Part shown: in pieces, positions 1-9,147 of the stretch
How positions within the stretch are numbered: the stretch's first letter is position 1
How the letters are laid out: each line of letters starts with the position of its first letter
Assembly: GCF_900117315.1 (NCBI RefSeq)
Contig: NZ_LT630337.1
Span: 1,518,409-1,582,408 of the forward strand
Source of the DNA: Bacillus massilinigeriensis
GTDB lineage: Bacteria; Bacillota; Bacilli; Bacillales; Cytobacillaceae
Direction of reading: 5' to 3'
Length of the DNA stretch: 64,000 nucleotides
Notes under the pieces: model-generated
Seen by the model: only the letters and a program-made list of their open reading frames with translations
Databases searched by the model: none
What the model was told of the DNA's origin: nothing
Made by a program: the position numbers and the translations under genes

Positions 1-31
1 GTGGATCATTTTTCTTCGTTCTTTTAGCCAT
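1..31 (-). CDS. Start of a gene running off the left edge (partial)
   Basis: On the minus strand an ATG at 29-31 opens a frame (MAKRTKKNDP) that runs out of the window. A good Shine-Dalgarno (GAGGTGG, 41-47) lies 9 bases upstream. Only ten residues are visible and they are basic, so no family can be named. It would be the gene after ykwC in the same direction. The evidence is the ribosome binding site plus an open frame, so this is a tentative call. Confidence 0.35.
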   Translation of the reverse strand, partial: MAKRTKKNDP

Positions 32-127
32 AAGGCCTTACCACCTCTCTCATGATTTCCTTAGTATTTTGCCAGAGATGGCCCCTATTCTATTCAGTGG
101 TTTCTTATCCTTTTTAGGTATTATTTT

Positions 128-1003
128 TCACTTATAATATTTATATAAGGCTTGTGTCCCGTTGTTTTCTTCTCCCTGATCAGCGAGTTCACCATATAAT
201 TTCCGAGAAAGTGCTAATCCAGGTGTATCCATTCCCATTGTTTTTGCTTCTCCTAAAGCAATATCCATGTCTTTAATCATATGCTTAATATAAAAGCCTG
301 GGTCAAAATCTCCTTTAACCATTCTTGGTCCTAAATTGGATAATGACCAACTACCTGCGGCCCCTGAAGAGATGCTTTTTAGCACATTTTCTGGATCTAA
401 ACCTGCCTTTTCTGCATAAGCGATGGCTTCACAAACACCAATCATATTCGATGCAATAGCTATTTGATTACACATTTTTGTATGTTGACCAGCCCCGGAC
501 TTTCCTTGATAAATAATATTTGTACCCAATACTTGAAAAATCGGGTAGACAGCATCAAAATCCTCCTTGGTTCCTCCAACCATGATGGAAAGACGTGCTT
601 CTTTTGCTCCAATATCTCCACCTGATACAGGTGCATCAATTGCATGAATGCCTTTTTTCTTTGCTTCCTCAAATATCTTGATGGCAAGTGATGGAGTTGA
701 AGTGGTCATGTCTATGAGATAAGTATGCTCCTTACCGTTTGGAACAAGTCCATTTTCACCTAAATATACTTCTTCCACGTCATAAGGGTATCCTACAATT
801 GTAATAATCACATTTGCTTTTTGGGCCATCTCCTTTGGAGAGCTTACCCATTCCGCTCCTTTTTCTAGCAATTCAATAGCCTTTTCCTTTGTTCTTGTGT
901 AGACAACTATTGGAAATCCTGCTTTTAACAAATGGCCTGCCATGCTTTTTCCCATTACACCTGTTCCAATAAATCCAATAACAGTATTATCTTTAGTTAA
1001 CAC
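128..1003 (-). CDS. ykwC: NAD(P)-dependent beta-hydroxyacid dehydrogenase (YkwC-like)
   Basis: A 291-residue cytosolic oxidoreductase of the 3-hydroxyisobutyrate dehydrogenase family, which oxidises beta-hydroxyacids with NAD(P)+. The N-terminal Rossmann motif GFIGTGVMG is at residues 10-18. The substrate-binding signature DAPVSGGDIGA is near residue 125, and the lysine of GAGQHTKMCNQ near residue 177 is the family's catalytic residue. The length is typical. The start is a GTG preceded by GAGGGG about 9 bases upstream. It sits alone between the edge gene and a lipoprotein gene. The natural substrate cannot be told from sequence. The family is secure and the ykwC name rests on similarity and local gene order. 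Confidence 0.85.
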   Translation of the reverse strand: MLTKDNTVIGFIGTGVMGKSMAGHLLKAGFPIVVYTRTKEKAIELLEKGAEWVSSPKEMAQKANVIITIVGYPYDVEEVYLGENGLVPNGKEHTYLIDMTTSTPSLAIKIFEEAKKKGIHAIDAPVSGGDIGAKEARLSIMVGGTKEDFDAVYPIFQVLGTNIIYQGKSGAGQHTKMCNQIAIASNMIGVCEAIAYAEKAGLDPENVLKSISSGAAGSWSLSNLGPRMVKGDFDPGFYIKHMIKDMDIALGEAKTMGMDTPGLALSRKLYGELADQGEENNGTQALYKYYK

Positions 1004-1071
1004 GTTGAAATTCCCCTCTCCATTCTTCTATCTGTTATTTCATTAAACAAATAAAAGGTTTATAATATTTT

Positions 1072-1530
1072 TTATAATTTAGCAGAAAAATTGGTTAATG
1101 GTGCGTTTGCTAATATTCTTTGATTATTATAAATCTGTACCGTGATAGCATGCTCGCCTTCAATTAGTCTCTCTAATTCAAAAGTATGTAAATCCTTCTT
1201 CAGAGGGATTGGGTCCATTATGATCACATTTTGCTTATCCTGTTTCACCTCGACATATTCTCCATCAAAAACAACATCCTCACCATAAATAATCTCATCA
1301 CTACCCAAGGCTGAAGCCAATTTTTTATTGTGAATAGATATTTTAAGCTTGTACATGGATACACTGCCTAAGGTTTGTTCATTAAGCTTGAAGCGAAATT
1401 GTAGCTCATTATTTTTTGTCAGGATTACTTCAGAATGATTATTAATGACCGATTCCCTCTGTTGCTGACCACAACTGTTGAGAGACAGAATGATAATAAC
1501 AATGAAAAGAAGTTTTAATAGATTTAACAA
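1072..1530 (-). CDS. Small lipoprotein of unknown function
   Basis: A 152-residue exported protein. A hydrophobic stretch (residues 3-17) is followed by LNSC, a lipobox with Cys20, so it should be lipid-anchored on the outer face of the membrane. The mature part is hydrophilic and probably beta-rich, with no motif I recognise. The start is a TTG with AGGAGGA 8 bases upstream, and no better in-frame start exists. It lies downstream of the PadR gene on the same strand with 185 bases between them, so it could be read with the ABC/PadR unit or by itself. Function unknown. Confidence 0.75.
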   Translation of the reverse strand: MLNLLKLLFIVIIILSLNSCGQQQRESVINNHSEVILTKNNELQFRFKLNEQTLGSVSMYKLKISIHNKKLASALGSDEIIYGEDVVFDGEYVEVKQDKQNVIIMDPIPLKKDLHTFELERLIEGEHAITVQIYNNQRILANAPLTNFSAKL

Positions 1531-1715
1531 ATCTCATTCCTCCTTCATTGTTACCATATCCTATTTTAATTTCCACTAAACACCATTTACTATTTTTCCT
1601 ACCTCTATGTAAAGATGAGATTATTATACATAAGTTTTTTCAAACTCTAAAGGATATCGCTTCAAATTATCGAATTATTATAATTTTTTTCAAAATGAAA
1701 AAGGCTAAAATAAAT

Positions 1716-2252
1716 TTAGCCCTTTTGTTTTTCATATAGTTCAACCAATGATTCAAGCATTTCAATTTGAATTTCATACTGTTTATACATGTTTTGAAAG
1801 GTTAACTCTGATATTTCATCAATTGGAATATGCTTTCTCTTCACCTCTATTCCTTGTTTTTGCCTCTCTAACTCATGAATTAAGTAATCTTTTTGTTTTA
1901 ATAATGCCTCTATCACTACATCTTTAGGTAGATCTTGAACAAAGCTTAATCCTGTATAAAGGGTGCTAGGTAAATGGATAGATGAGATTTCTAGTGATTC
2001 CTTTAACAATTGTCGATATTCTTCTATACCCTCTTCAGTTATTCTATAGATAGCCTTAATTCGATGTCCAGTTTGTTCCATCGTCTCAACTTCGACAAGA
2101 CCTTCCTTTTCCATTTTTTTTAAGGCGTGATAAATGGAGCCTGGAAGTATACCAGCCCAGCGATCTACTTCGCTTAGTTGTAATATTTGTTGTATTTCAT
2201 ATCCGGACATAGATTTTTTCTTTAGCAAACCTAAAACCATTAATCTTGTCAT
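1716..2252 (-). CDS. PadR-family transcriptional regulator
   Basis: A 178-residue winged-helix repressor. Residues 1-85 form the PadR DNA-binding domain (LGLLKKKSMSGYEIQQIL, then GSIYHALKKMEKEGLVE). Residues 95-178 are the helical dimerisation region typical of the longer PadR subfamily. GGAGAG stands 7 bases before the ATG. It follows the ABC permease gene by 73 bases on the same strand, so it is probably the local regulator of that exporter. PadR proteins usually bind short inverted repeats at their own operon promoter, and such a repeat lies upstream of the ATPase gene at 3824-3839. The inducer is unknown. Confidence 0.88.
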   Translation of the reverse strand: MTRLMVLGLLKKKSMSGYEIQQILQLSEVDRWAGILPGSIYHALKKMEKEGLVEVETMEQTGHRIKAIYRITEEGIEEYRQLLKESLEISSIHLPSTLYTGLSFVQDLPKDVVIEALLKQKDYLIHELERQKQGIEVKRKHIPIDEISELTFQNMYKQYEIQIEMLESLVELYEKQKG

Positions 2253-2325
2253 TTATTATCTCTCCAACAAAAAGTATTCAGCCTTGACTATTATTGTAGC
2301 ATAAATGTAAAAATGAGTAAATTTT

Positions 2326-3084
2326 TTAGGATGCTATTTTTCCCCTTTTATTTCCTATTCTCATATTATTGCCTTCCCATTTAAAAGTAAGAGCTGAGAG
2401 AATCAATGCCACAAACATGTAGATTATCGGAACCATTACTCCGAGTAATAGTGTATTTTCATCCCCATTTACGATTCCTCTTAAGCCCAACACATAATAT
2501 TCAAATGGGAATAGTTTTCCTACTGTTGCAACCCAATCCGGGGCTGAATTAAGAGAATAAAAGGCTTCACTCATAAAAATCATTGGAATTTGAAGTAAAT
2601 TTGAAAACATGTTAATTTGCCCTTCATTATTAGCCATATTCGCAATGAAAAAACCAATACTTGTAAAACAAAGAGTGCCTATCACAACTAATAATAAAGT
2701 CGCAGCAAAGGTAAGAAAACCAAAATCAATTTGAAGAAAGAACATCCCTATAAACCAAACCATGATATTTAGCATAATTCCAATAAATGTTCTTGCTAAT
2801 ATCATAATGATAATGAAAGAAATAGTTGGCATCGGAGTCAGCCTTAATAGTTTGTAAACCCCTTTATTTCTTTGAAAATGAACTTGAAATGCAATTCCTT
2901 GCATCCCCCAAAAGATTGTACTGATAGCCGTGACACCTGTTACAATTCTTACTGGCATCTCACCTTCATCAAAGTATAATCCTAATCCTATCATGATAAC
3001 TAATGGAAAGGCTAAAGAATAAAAGAGGGTAATTCGATCCCTTAATGACGTCACTAGCATTGAACGAAAAATTATCGTTAACAT
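2326..3084 (-). CDS. ABC-2 type transporter permease
   Basis: A 252-residue integral membrane protein with about six hydrophobic segments (around residues 17-37, 52-70, 92-115, 125-150, 165-195 and 215-240), the layout of ABC-2 export permeases. It overlaps the start of the upstream ATPase gene's end by 7 bases, so the two are translationally coupled and form one exporter. Substrates in this family include drugs, lipids and peptides, and nothing in the sequence chooses between them. The adjacent PadR gene suggests induction by a toxic compound, which is inference. Confidence 0.85.
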   Translation of the reverse strand: MLTIIFRSMLVTSLRDRITLFYSLAFPLVIMIGLGLYFDEGEMPVRIVTGVTAISTIFWGMQGIAFQVHFQRNKGVYKLLRLTPMPTISFIIIMILARTFIGIMLNIMVWFIGMFFLQIDFGFLTFAATLLLVVIGTLCFTSIGFFIANMANNEGQINMFSNLLQIPMIFMSEAFYSLNSAPDWVATVGKLFPFEYYVLGLRGIVNGDENTLLLGVMVPIIYMFVALILSALTFKWEGNNMRIGNKRGKIAS

Positions 3085-3788
3085 ATTAATTCCTCCTTAG
3101 TAGTTAATTTTAAATATAAGTCTTCTAAATCTTTGACATTATGCTCTCTACACAATGCACTTGGTTCACCTTCTGCGATTAGATTTCCGTTATCTATCAT
3201 GATAATCCTTGTGGCTAATTTAAGAACCTCATCCATATCATGGGATGTAAATACAACCGTTTTTCCCTCCTCATGTAGCCCTGTAATTAGCTTATGAATA
3301 TCCAATCGAGAGCGCGGATCAAGCGCAGCTGTTGGTTCATCCAAGAAGATTAACTCAGGGTGATGAACGATTGCAGTAGCTATTGCTAATCTCTTCTGTT
3401 GTCCACCAGATAACTTTGAAGCCTCTGTATGGCTACAATCCCCTAATCCACATTTTTGCATGACCTTCTCCGTTTCTTTTGTAGATAACCTTTTTTTATA
3501 AAAAGCAGCAAATAGCTTCAAGTTCTCTAAAGCCGTTAATCCTGGGAAGAATGGGACGGATTGAAGCTGTACCCCAATTAGAGATTTATAACTGTTCCTC
3601 CAATAGCTTAGCTCTCCTGAATCTGCCTTCCTTAATCCAACAATTATCTCTAAAGTTGTTGATTTTCCTGCCCCATTTGGTCCAATTACAGCAAGAATTT
3701 CGTTGTATCCAATCTTAAGGTCTATTCCCTTAACAACTTTCCTTGAACCATAACTTTTTTGAATTTGATTTGCTTGAATATAATACAT
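3078..3788 (-). CDS. ABC transporter ATP-binding protein
   Basis: A 236-residue nucleotide-binding subunit. Walker A GPNGAGKST is near residues 37-45, the signature LSGGQQKR near 128-135, and Walker B LIFLDEP follows about 15 residues later. The D-loop and the switch His (TSHD) are intact, so it should be an active ATPase. An ATG two codons further upstream is possible, but it abuts the AAGGAGG box. The ATG chosen has the box 6 bases away. It pairs with the overlapping permease gene and is first in the ATPase-permease-PadR unit. Confidence 0.9.
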   Translation of the reverse strand: MYYIQANQIQKSYGSRKVVKGIDLKIGYNEILAVIGPNGAGKSTTLEIIVGLRKADSGELSYWRNSYKSLIGVQLQSVPFFPGLTALENLKLFAAFYKKRLSTKETEKVMQKCGLGDCSHTEASKLSGGQQKRLAIATAIVHHPELIFLDEPTAALDPRSRLDIHKLITGLHEEGKTVVFTSHDMDEVLKLATRIIMIDNGNLIAEGEPSALCREHNVKDLEDLYLKLTTKEELIC

Positions 3789-3823
3789 GTTCATCCTCCT
3801 TCAATCATTAAAACAAACTTGTA

Positions 3824-3839
3824 TACTCAATGTTGAGTA
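3824..3839. promoter_or_regulatory. Palindromic operator candidate for the ABC/PadR unit
   Basis: TACTCAATGTTGAGTA is a perfect 7-base inverted repeat around a 2-base centre. It lies about 35 bases upstream of the ATPase start, where a repressor would block the promoter. The PadR protein encoded in the same unit is the obvious candidate to bind it. The repeat is seen directly and the binding is inferred. Confidence 0.55.
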
Positions 3840-3919
3840 ATTACCTTTGAATACATCTTACATGAATTTCTGGAAAATGTAAACAGTATAAATATAAAAA
3901 TCACTCGACATTATTAGAC

Positions 3920-3951
3920 AAAAAAAGAGATGTCTCATAATGAGACATCTC
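3920..3951 (-). terminator. Rho-independent terminator of ptsHI
   Basis: An 11-base perfect stem (GAGATGTCTCA, 3927-3937, pairing with 3941-3951) with a 3-base loop. On the minus strand it is followed by a run of six T. It lies about 57 bases past the ptsI stop. Confidence 0.85.
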
Positions 3952-4007
3952 AGAAATGTTTTTTGTGAAAATACATTGATCCTTCACAATAAATTAGAAG
4001 CTACTAT

Positions 4008-5726
4008 TTATTTGTAATTAACAGCAGATTTAACGGCATCTACAATTTCTGCCATTGTACTCATATTGAGTGCCTTTTCTGCTAATTTTTCCATGTCAGC
4101 TTTATTTAAGCCTTTAATTAAAGAGCGAGCTTTTAATATAGAAGTTGCGCTCATTGAGAATTCATCTAACCCTAATCCTAAGAGTAGTGGAATGGCTGTT
4201 TCATCTCCTGCCATTTCTCCACACATTCCAGCCCATTTTCCTTCTTTATGAGCAGCATCTATAACCCTCTTAACAAGTCTTAAAATAGACGGGTTATATG
4301 GCTGATATAAATAGGAAACGCGCTCATTCATACGGTCAGCCGCCATTGTATATTGGATTAAGTCATTTGTACCAATACTGAAGAAATCCACTTCTTTTGC
4401 GAATAAATCAGCAATTACTGCTGTAGATGGAATTTCGACCATAATACCAACTTGGATATTTTCTGAAACTTGAGTTCCTTGTTGAATAAGTTTTTCCTTT
4501 TCTTCTTCAAGGACTGCTTTTGCAGAGCGGAATTCATCAATCGTTGCAATCATCGGGAACATAATTCTTAAGTTCCCGTAAATGCTTGCTCTTAACAATG
4601 CTTTTAGTTGAGTTCTAAAAATATCTTGTTGCTCCAAGCATAGGCGAATGGCACGGAAGCCTAAGAAAGGATTCATTTCTTTTGGTAAATCCAAATATGG
4701 AAGCTCTTTATCTCCACCGATATCAAGAGTTCGAACAACAACAGGTTTGCCGTTCATTTCTTCTAGCACAGCCTTATAGGATTCAAATTGCTCATCTTCT
4801 GTTGGCAACTGGTCTCTCCCCATATAAAGGAATTCAGTTCTATATAGACCAACTGCCTCACCACCATTATTTAAGACTCCTTTTAAGTCTTTTGGTGTAC
4901 CGATGTTTGCAGCTAATTCCACATGATGTCCATCAGCAGAGACTGTTTTTTCATTTACTAATTTTGCCCATTCTGCTTTTTGTGCTTCATATGCAGCATG
5001 TTCATTTTCGTATTGCTTGATGACCTCAGGTGAAGGGTTAATATGTACCTCTCCTTTTAGTCCATCAACAATAACTAAATCACCATTTTTAATTTCTTGA
5101 GTAGCTGTTTTTGTCCCTACTACAGCAGGGATTTCTAATGAACGAGCCATAATTGCTGAATGGGATGTTCGACCACCAATATCAGTTGTAAAGCCCTTTA
5201 CATATTGGCGATTTAATTGGGCTGTATCAGAAGGTGTTAAATCTCCTGCTACGATAATCGTTTCTTCGGAAATCATGCTTGGATTAACAATTTGAATTCC
5301 TAATAAATGAGATAAAACCCTTTTTGTTACATCACGAATATCCGCAGCACGCTCTTTCATATATTCATTGTCCATAGTTTCAAACATGGAAACAAACATA
5401 TCAGCCGTTTCTTTAAGAGCGAATTCAGCATTTACACTATCAGTTTTAATTTTATCTTCAATAGGTGTTATTAATTCGGGATCACTTAGGACAAGCAAAT
5501 GTGCTTCGAAAATAGCAGCCTTATCTGCACCTAAGTCCACTAGTGCTTTTTCTTTAATTGCTTCTAATTCAGACTTCGATTGGTTTAAAGCAGCTTGAAA
5601 ACGTTCAACTTCTTTAGCTGTATTCTCCACTGACTTTTTCTCAAAAGAAAGGTCAGGCTCTACTAAACGATAAGCCTTTGCAATTGCAATTCCGCTAGAA
5701 GCAGCAATACCATTCAAAAAACTCAT
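4008..5726 (-). CDS. ptsI: PTS enzyme I, phosphoenolpyruvate-protein phosphotransferase
   Basis: A 572-residue cytosolic enzyme that takes phosphate from phosphoenolpyruvate and passes it to HPr, the first step of all PTS sugar uptake. The phosphorylated histidine lies in [13 protein letters not shown] (near residue 190). The C-terminal PEP-binding barrel carries [12 protein letters not shown] (near 292), [12 protein letters not shown] and the catalytic Cys of [10 protein letters not shown] (near 500). The length is normal for the family. Its ATG overlaps the ptsH stop by one base (TAATG), so the two are translationally coupled. A terminator follows. No ptsG is present in the window. Confidence 0.98.
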   Translation of the reverse strand: MSFLNGIAASSGIAIAKAYRLVEPDLSFEKKSVENTAKEVERFQAALNQSKSELEAIKEKALVDLGADKAAIFEAHLLVLSDPELITPIEDKIKTDSVNAEFALKETADMFVSMFETMDNEYMKERAADIRDVTKRVLSHLLGIQIVNPSMISEETIIVAGDLTPSDTAQLNRQYVKGFTTDIGGRTSHSAIMARSLEIPAVVGTKTATQEIKNGDLVIVDGLKGEVHINPSPEVIKQYENEHAAYEAQKAEWAKLVNEKTVSADGHHVELAANIGTPKDLKGVLNNGGEAVGLYRTEFLYMGRDQLPTEDEQFESYKAVLEEMNGKPVVVRTLDIGGDKELPYLDLPKEMNPFLGFRAIRLCLEQQDIFRTQLKALLRASIYGNLRIMFPMIATIDEFRSAKAVLEEEKEKLIQQGTQVSENIQVGIMVEIPSTAVIADLFAKEVDFFSIGTNDLIQYTMAADRMNERVSYLYQPYNPSILRLVKRVIDAAHKEGKWAGMCGEMAGDETAIPLLLGLGLDEFSMSATSILKARSLIKGLNKADMEKLAEKALNMSTMAEIVDAVKSAVNYK

Positions 5727-5992
5727 TATTCTGCTAAACCTTCTTTTTTCATTGTTTCTTCTAAACCTTTAAGAGCAGCCGCTTCATCACTGCCTTCAGC
5801 AGAAATTGTAATATCTGCACCCTTACCAACACCTAAAGACATAACACCCATGATGGATTTTAAGTTTACTTTTTTACCTTTATATTCAAGATTAATATCA
5901 GAATTAAACTTACTTGCAGCTTGTACTAGTAGTGTTGCAGGTCGAGCATGAATACCTGTTTCAGCAATAACTTTAAATGATTTTTGAGCCAT
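5726..5992 (-). CDS. ptsH: Phosphocarrier protein HPr
   Basis: An 88-residue HPr. His15 in GIHARPA receives phosphate from enzyme I, and Ser46 in KSIMGVMS is the site used by HPr kinase to make the CcpA co-repressor form. Both are intact, so the protein should serve in transport and in catabolite control. A further in-frame ATG lies 21 bases upstream, but AAAGGAGAT is correctly placed only for the start given (MAQKSFKV). First gene of the ptsHI operon, with a long AT-rich leader and a candidate cre site upstream. Confidence 0.97.
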   Translation of the reverse strand: MAQKSFKVIAETGIHARPATLLVQAASKFNSDINLEYKGKKVNLKSIMGVMSLGVGKGADITISAEGSDEAAALKGLEETMKKEGLAE

Positions 5993-6519
5993 ATTAATGA
6001 AATCTCCTTTCATATTTCCAAAATGATTTTAAAATGTATCAATGTCTGTCTAATAACTTAGAATACGTCTTTTTGCAATAGTTATTCTACAATAACTATT
6101 GCTTTCTGACTTTTTGTTATTTTTTCCACCCGTAGATTGAAACATGTATGTAAAAATGAAATAGTATTTTCAATCCTATGTTTAAGTCATCAGACAACCT
6201 ACATTACTAAAAAAGAATAGCATCCCAGCAGGATTTGGGCAATGAATTTTTTAAGGATTTTTTAAGTTCTTTCATAAAAAGCGCTTACATTTGTCAAAAA
6301 TGTCTCCATGGATTTATTTTTTTGAAACTTCTAAATATTAACATTTTTTTCGTTTCTTTATATAATATTATTTTTGCTTTAATTTATTATTCTTTATTAA
6401 GAAATGGTTAATTTATGCAAAAACAGAATATTTCTTTATTTTACTTGATAATCATTCGTTTAAAAGCTATGATTTTTTATAGAAGTATGGAAATATTTTT
6501 CTAATTCAGGTGATTCTAA
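5993..6519. other. ptsH / PilZ divergent intergenic region
   Basis: This 527-base AT-rich stretch separates divergent ptsHI and the PilZ gene and must hold both promoters. Apart from the candidate cre site at 6276-6289 I see no gene. I could not place the promoters with confidence because many AT-rich hexamers fit. Confidence 0.5.
6276..6289 (-). promoter_or_regulatory. Candidate CcpA-binding cre site
   Basis: The minus strand reads TGTAAGCGCTTTTT. This matches the conserved left half and the GCGCT core of the cre consensus, with the final CA replaced by TT. It lies about 285 bases upstream of ptsH, so it may act on either divergent gene. Sequence match only. Confidence 0.4.
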
Positions 6520-6894
6520 ATGATATACAGAAGAGACGAACCCTTTCGTTTTCAATTTAAAAAGCCGATTCTAGGTCAATTTAAAATATTAAGTATTAAC
6601 GGAGAACGCCTAAATGAACCAAAAATGGCAACAGCCGAAATTTTAGACTTAAGTCCAAATGGGTTAAAGTTCTCAACAAAGCTTGTTTTACCTTTTGATA
6701 AAAAGAAATTATTGCTTGAGGTTTCTTTTATATTAAATGATAAGGTGATAAGGATTCTTGGAACCCCCATTTGGAAAAGAGAAGCAGGCCCACATTTCAT
6801 CTATGGTTTACAGGGTATTGAAGATCAAGAAACAAAAATTGAAATAGTAGAGGAACTTAAGGAATTTTCAAGAAAAAGCATACATATAAAATAA
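6520..6894 (+). CDS. PilZ-domain protein (putative cyclic-di-GMP binding)
   Basis: A 124-residue cytosolic protein that is essentially one PilZ domain. Arg4, Arg5 and Arg10 (YRRDEPFRF) supply the N-terminal basic motif, and D43-L-S45-P-N-G48 matches the (D/N)xSxxG signature. Spacing of the arginines differs slightly from the canonical RxxxR, so ligand binding is likely but not certain. PilZ domains bind the second messenger cyclic di-GMP. The window also encodes a GGDEF cyclase at about 50 kb. A terminator-like hairpin follows. No partner gene is adjacent. Confidence 0.75.
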   Translation: MIYRRDEPFRFQFKKPILGQFKILSINGERLNEPKMATAEILDLSPNGLKFSTKLVLPFDKKKLLLEVSFILNDKVIRILGTPIWKREAGPHFIYGLQGIEDQETKIEIVEELKEFSRKSIHIK

Positions 6895-6910
6895 CTGTTA
6901 GATTAACTGA

Positions 6911-6952
6911 AAAAGGAGGTGTCCCATTGGTAAATTTCGGGCACCTCCTTTC
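6911..6952 (+). terminator. Terminator after the PilZ gene
   Basis: The stem AAAGGAGGTG(T)CCC pairs with GGGCACCTCCTTT, with one bulged base and a 13-base loop, followed by a short T-rich tract. Confidence 0.7.
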
Positions 6953-7110
6953 TTACATTCAGTAACGTTTTATACCAGAACGGCTATTCTACATACGAAT
7001 GCATCTAATATTCAGCAGAATGTATGATATATTAATCATATATACTGGTTAGTTAATTAAATTAATAAAGTATTTTATTTTTGATAGAAATGCTCTGGGA
7101 GGCTGCTGTT

Positions 7111-7749
7111 ATGAGTCATCATTCAAATTCTAAACCGTTGGGAAGACCGAGAACAAAAGAAAAACCAATGCCTACAGATGAGCTCATTTTACAAAAAGCT
7201 GCAAGCCTCTTTCTTGAAAGTGGGTTTCAACAGGTTTCAATTGATCATGTGGCAAGTGAAGCAAATGTAACGAAGGCAACCATCTATTACTATTTTGAAT
7301 CAAAATCTGAATTATATAAGGAAGCTATTGTTTCTTTAATGAGGCGAATTAAAGAGCAGGTTGAAAGATTGATGAGCTCGAATAAGCCTTTATATGAACG
7401 ACTTTATGATGTAACGGAAGCTCATTTAAGATCAACAACACCCCATAATCTTGATAGCTTTTCTAGGGAAGTTAAGAAAATGCTATCACATGAACAAATT
7501 GATTATATGAAACAGGTAGAAGAACAGATTTACGAAGGGATAGAACTCGGTTTACTTGAAGCAGTGGAAGCAGGAGAAATCCCTGAAATAAACGTCAAAT
7601 TTGCGACTAAAGCCTATCTCTCTCTCGTCCGTGTTGGAAATATTGAATTATCCGAGGACTCCCAAATTTTCACTAGTCTGAATGACGCGGTGGATAGTAT
7701 ATTAAATGTATTTTGGAGAGGATTTTTCGGTGATCAAATAAAGTCTTGA
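7111..7749 (+). CDS. TetR-family transcriptional regulator
   Basis: A 212-residue repressor. After a polar lead with GRPRTKEKP (an AT-hook-like motif), the TetR helix-turn-helix spans about residues 20-65 (ILQKAASLFLESGFQQVSI, then ATIYYYFESKSELY). The rest is the variable ligand-binding domain. GGGAGG (7097-7102) sits 8 bases before the ATG chosen, while an upstream TTG at 7081 has no such box. No co-directional neighbour follows, so the target is not evident. The AT-rich tract at 7030-7075 could hold its operator. Confidence 0.85.
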   Translation: MSHHSNSKPLGRPRTKEKPMPTDELILQKAASLFLESGFQQVSIDHVASEANVTKATIYYYFESKSELYKEAIVSLMRRIKEQVERLMSSNKPLYERLYDVTEAHLRSTTPHNLDSFSREVKKMLSHEQIDYMKQVEEQIYEGIELGLLEAVEAGEIPEINVKFATKAYLSLVRVGNIELSEDSQIFTSLNDAVDSILNVFWRGFFGDQIKS

Positions 7750-7785
7750 AAAAATTCAAATGACATACTCCATTTGATTAAAAAA

Positions 7786-7834
7786 AGACTGACCACGAAA
7801 AGTCGTTTATTACGACTTTTGGGGTCAGTCTCTT
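7786..7834. terminator. Bidirectional terminator between tetR-type gene and ykvT
   Basis: A long hairpin (7787-7807 with 7811-7831, arms AGACTGACC... and GGTCAGTCT with internal AAAGTCG/CGACTTT). An A-run precedes it and a T-rich tract follows, so it can serve both converging genes. Confidence 0.8.
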
Positions 7835-7841
7835 TGTTATC

Positions 7842-8441
7842 TTACTTCGCAAAGCGATGATTACCTATCGTTAATGTTACTTTTTTTGATAAAATCCAAT
7901 CACTTTTGGCCGTTTTTGGATTATAGAAATATAATGAACCATTTCCTTTTCCACTAAAGGCAATTGCCTCATTTACTGCTTTTTTAGATATAGCATCCGC
8001 AGGTTTGTTAATCGATCCATTTTGAACGGGAGTAAAAGCATAGTAGCCGGAATCAATTTGATATATCACGTTACGTACTGTTGAAGGGAAATCTGGGTGC
8101 TTCACTCTATTTAAAATAACTGTTGCCACTGCTACCTTCCCAGCATAAGGTTCCCCTTCTGCCTCAGCGCGAACTAAACGTGCAAGTAGATCCTTATCTG
8201 TAGCAGAAATTGTAGAATTAGGGATTACTATATTTTGACCAGCATATAAAGCTGTACTGTTCGTGTTATTTACTTTCAATAAGTTATTAATAGGAACACC
8301 ATATTTTGTTGCAATTTTCCAATACGTCTCACCATATTGTACCTTGTGTGTTGTTGCTGCTTCCGATTTATTTGCAAAAGTGAATGATGACATGGATAGG
8401 ATTAGTCCAGCTGCGATGACAATCTTTTTAAGTTTTTTCAT
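7842..8441 (-). CDS. ykvT: LysM-containing cell-wall hydrolase, SleB/CwlJ family (YkvT-like)
   Basis: A 199-residue secreted enzyme. A signal peptide (about residues 1-29, ending SEA) precedes one LysM peptidoglycan-binding domain (about 32-75, from HKVQYGETYWKIA to AGQNIVIP). The hydrolase domain of SleB/CwlJ type covers 80-199, with the family motif RAEAEGEPYAGKVAVATV that includes the presumed catalytic Glu. SleB relatives are lytic transglycosylases acting on spore cortex, while LysM versions such as YkvT may act on the vegetative wall. AGGAGG precedes the ATG. Closely followed by ykvS, as I recall from B. subtilis. Confidence 0.88.
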   Translation of the reverse strand: MKKLKKIVIAAGLILSMSSFTFANKSEAATTHKVQYGETYWKIATKYGVPINNLLKVNNTNSTALYAGQNIVIPNSTISATDKDLLARLVRAEAEGEPYAGKVAVATVILNRVKHPDFPSTVRNVIYQIDSGYYAFTPVQNGSINKPADAISKKAVNEAIAFSGKGNGSLYFYNPKTAKSDWILSKKVTLTIGNHRFAK

Positions 8442-8712
8442 TTTGGAACCTCCTAGTAGTTTTCGTTTGTTGCTCTACTACTAGGCTAACAATTGTAACA
8501 GTAATAAGCATTAACCAATAAATGGATACATCCCTTTATGTACGTTGAGCATATATGTATTATAGCTTTAATAAATTCTTGGAAATAAAATCCCTTTATA
8601 TGAGTTTACAGAAAAAATTCCTTTAGTGGTTGGATATGGTCAATATTTTACAATATGTATCGAATTTGTAACAACGAACAACTCATATCTTTTCCGTGAA
8701 GAAACTATACAA

Positions 8713-8907
8713 TTAGCTCCTTGGCTCCTGTAAATACTGATAAATGACATCTCCGCCCCGCTTTGCTACCCCACGAAAATGTTTAAAGTCTGAACGCTTT
8801 ACTAAAGTTTTTCTAAATTCTAGAAATTCCTCTTTCTTCACATAGTATTCGGATATCTCCCCATTCTTAAGCTTTTCAAGCACCTCATTAACTAAGTCTT
8901 CTTTCAT
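8713..8907 (-). CDS. Conserved small protein of unknown function (64 aa)
   Basis: A 64-residue soluble protein with an acidic helical first half (EDLVNEVLEKLKNGEISEYY) and a basic second half (FKHFRGVAKRGGDVIYQYL). The ATG chosen has GAGGGTG 6 bases upstream, and a GTG three codons earlier overlaps that box. The composition and the strong start signal support a real gene. I recall similar small proteins in other bacilli but cannot name a function with confidence. Confidence 0.7.
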   Translation of the reverse strand: MKEDLVNEVLEKLKNGEISEYYVKKEEFLEFRKTLVKRSDFKHFRGVAKRGGDVIYQYLQEPRS

Positions 8908-9147
8908 TAAAAACACCCTCTTCTCTCTATTTCGTTATGAAATTCCGTCTAATTAATATTTACCATAAAGCCGACACAAATAGGACGATAGGATTATAAA
9001 ATAACGTAATTGTTTATATTCTAATCTTTATTCAATCTTAATTTAGTAATCGTAAGGCTAAGATTTTCACAAAGTTCTTTACAAATTTGAGGAAAGTAGT
9101 CAAACTGTTATTAAAGATAGAAACTGGAAGGAAAAGGAGAGAGACAT

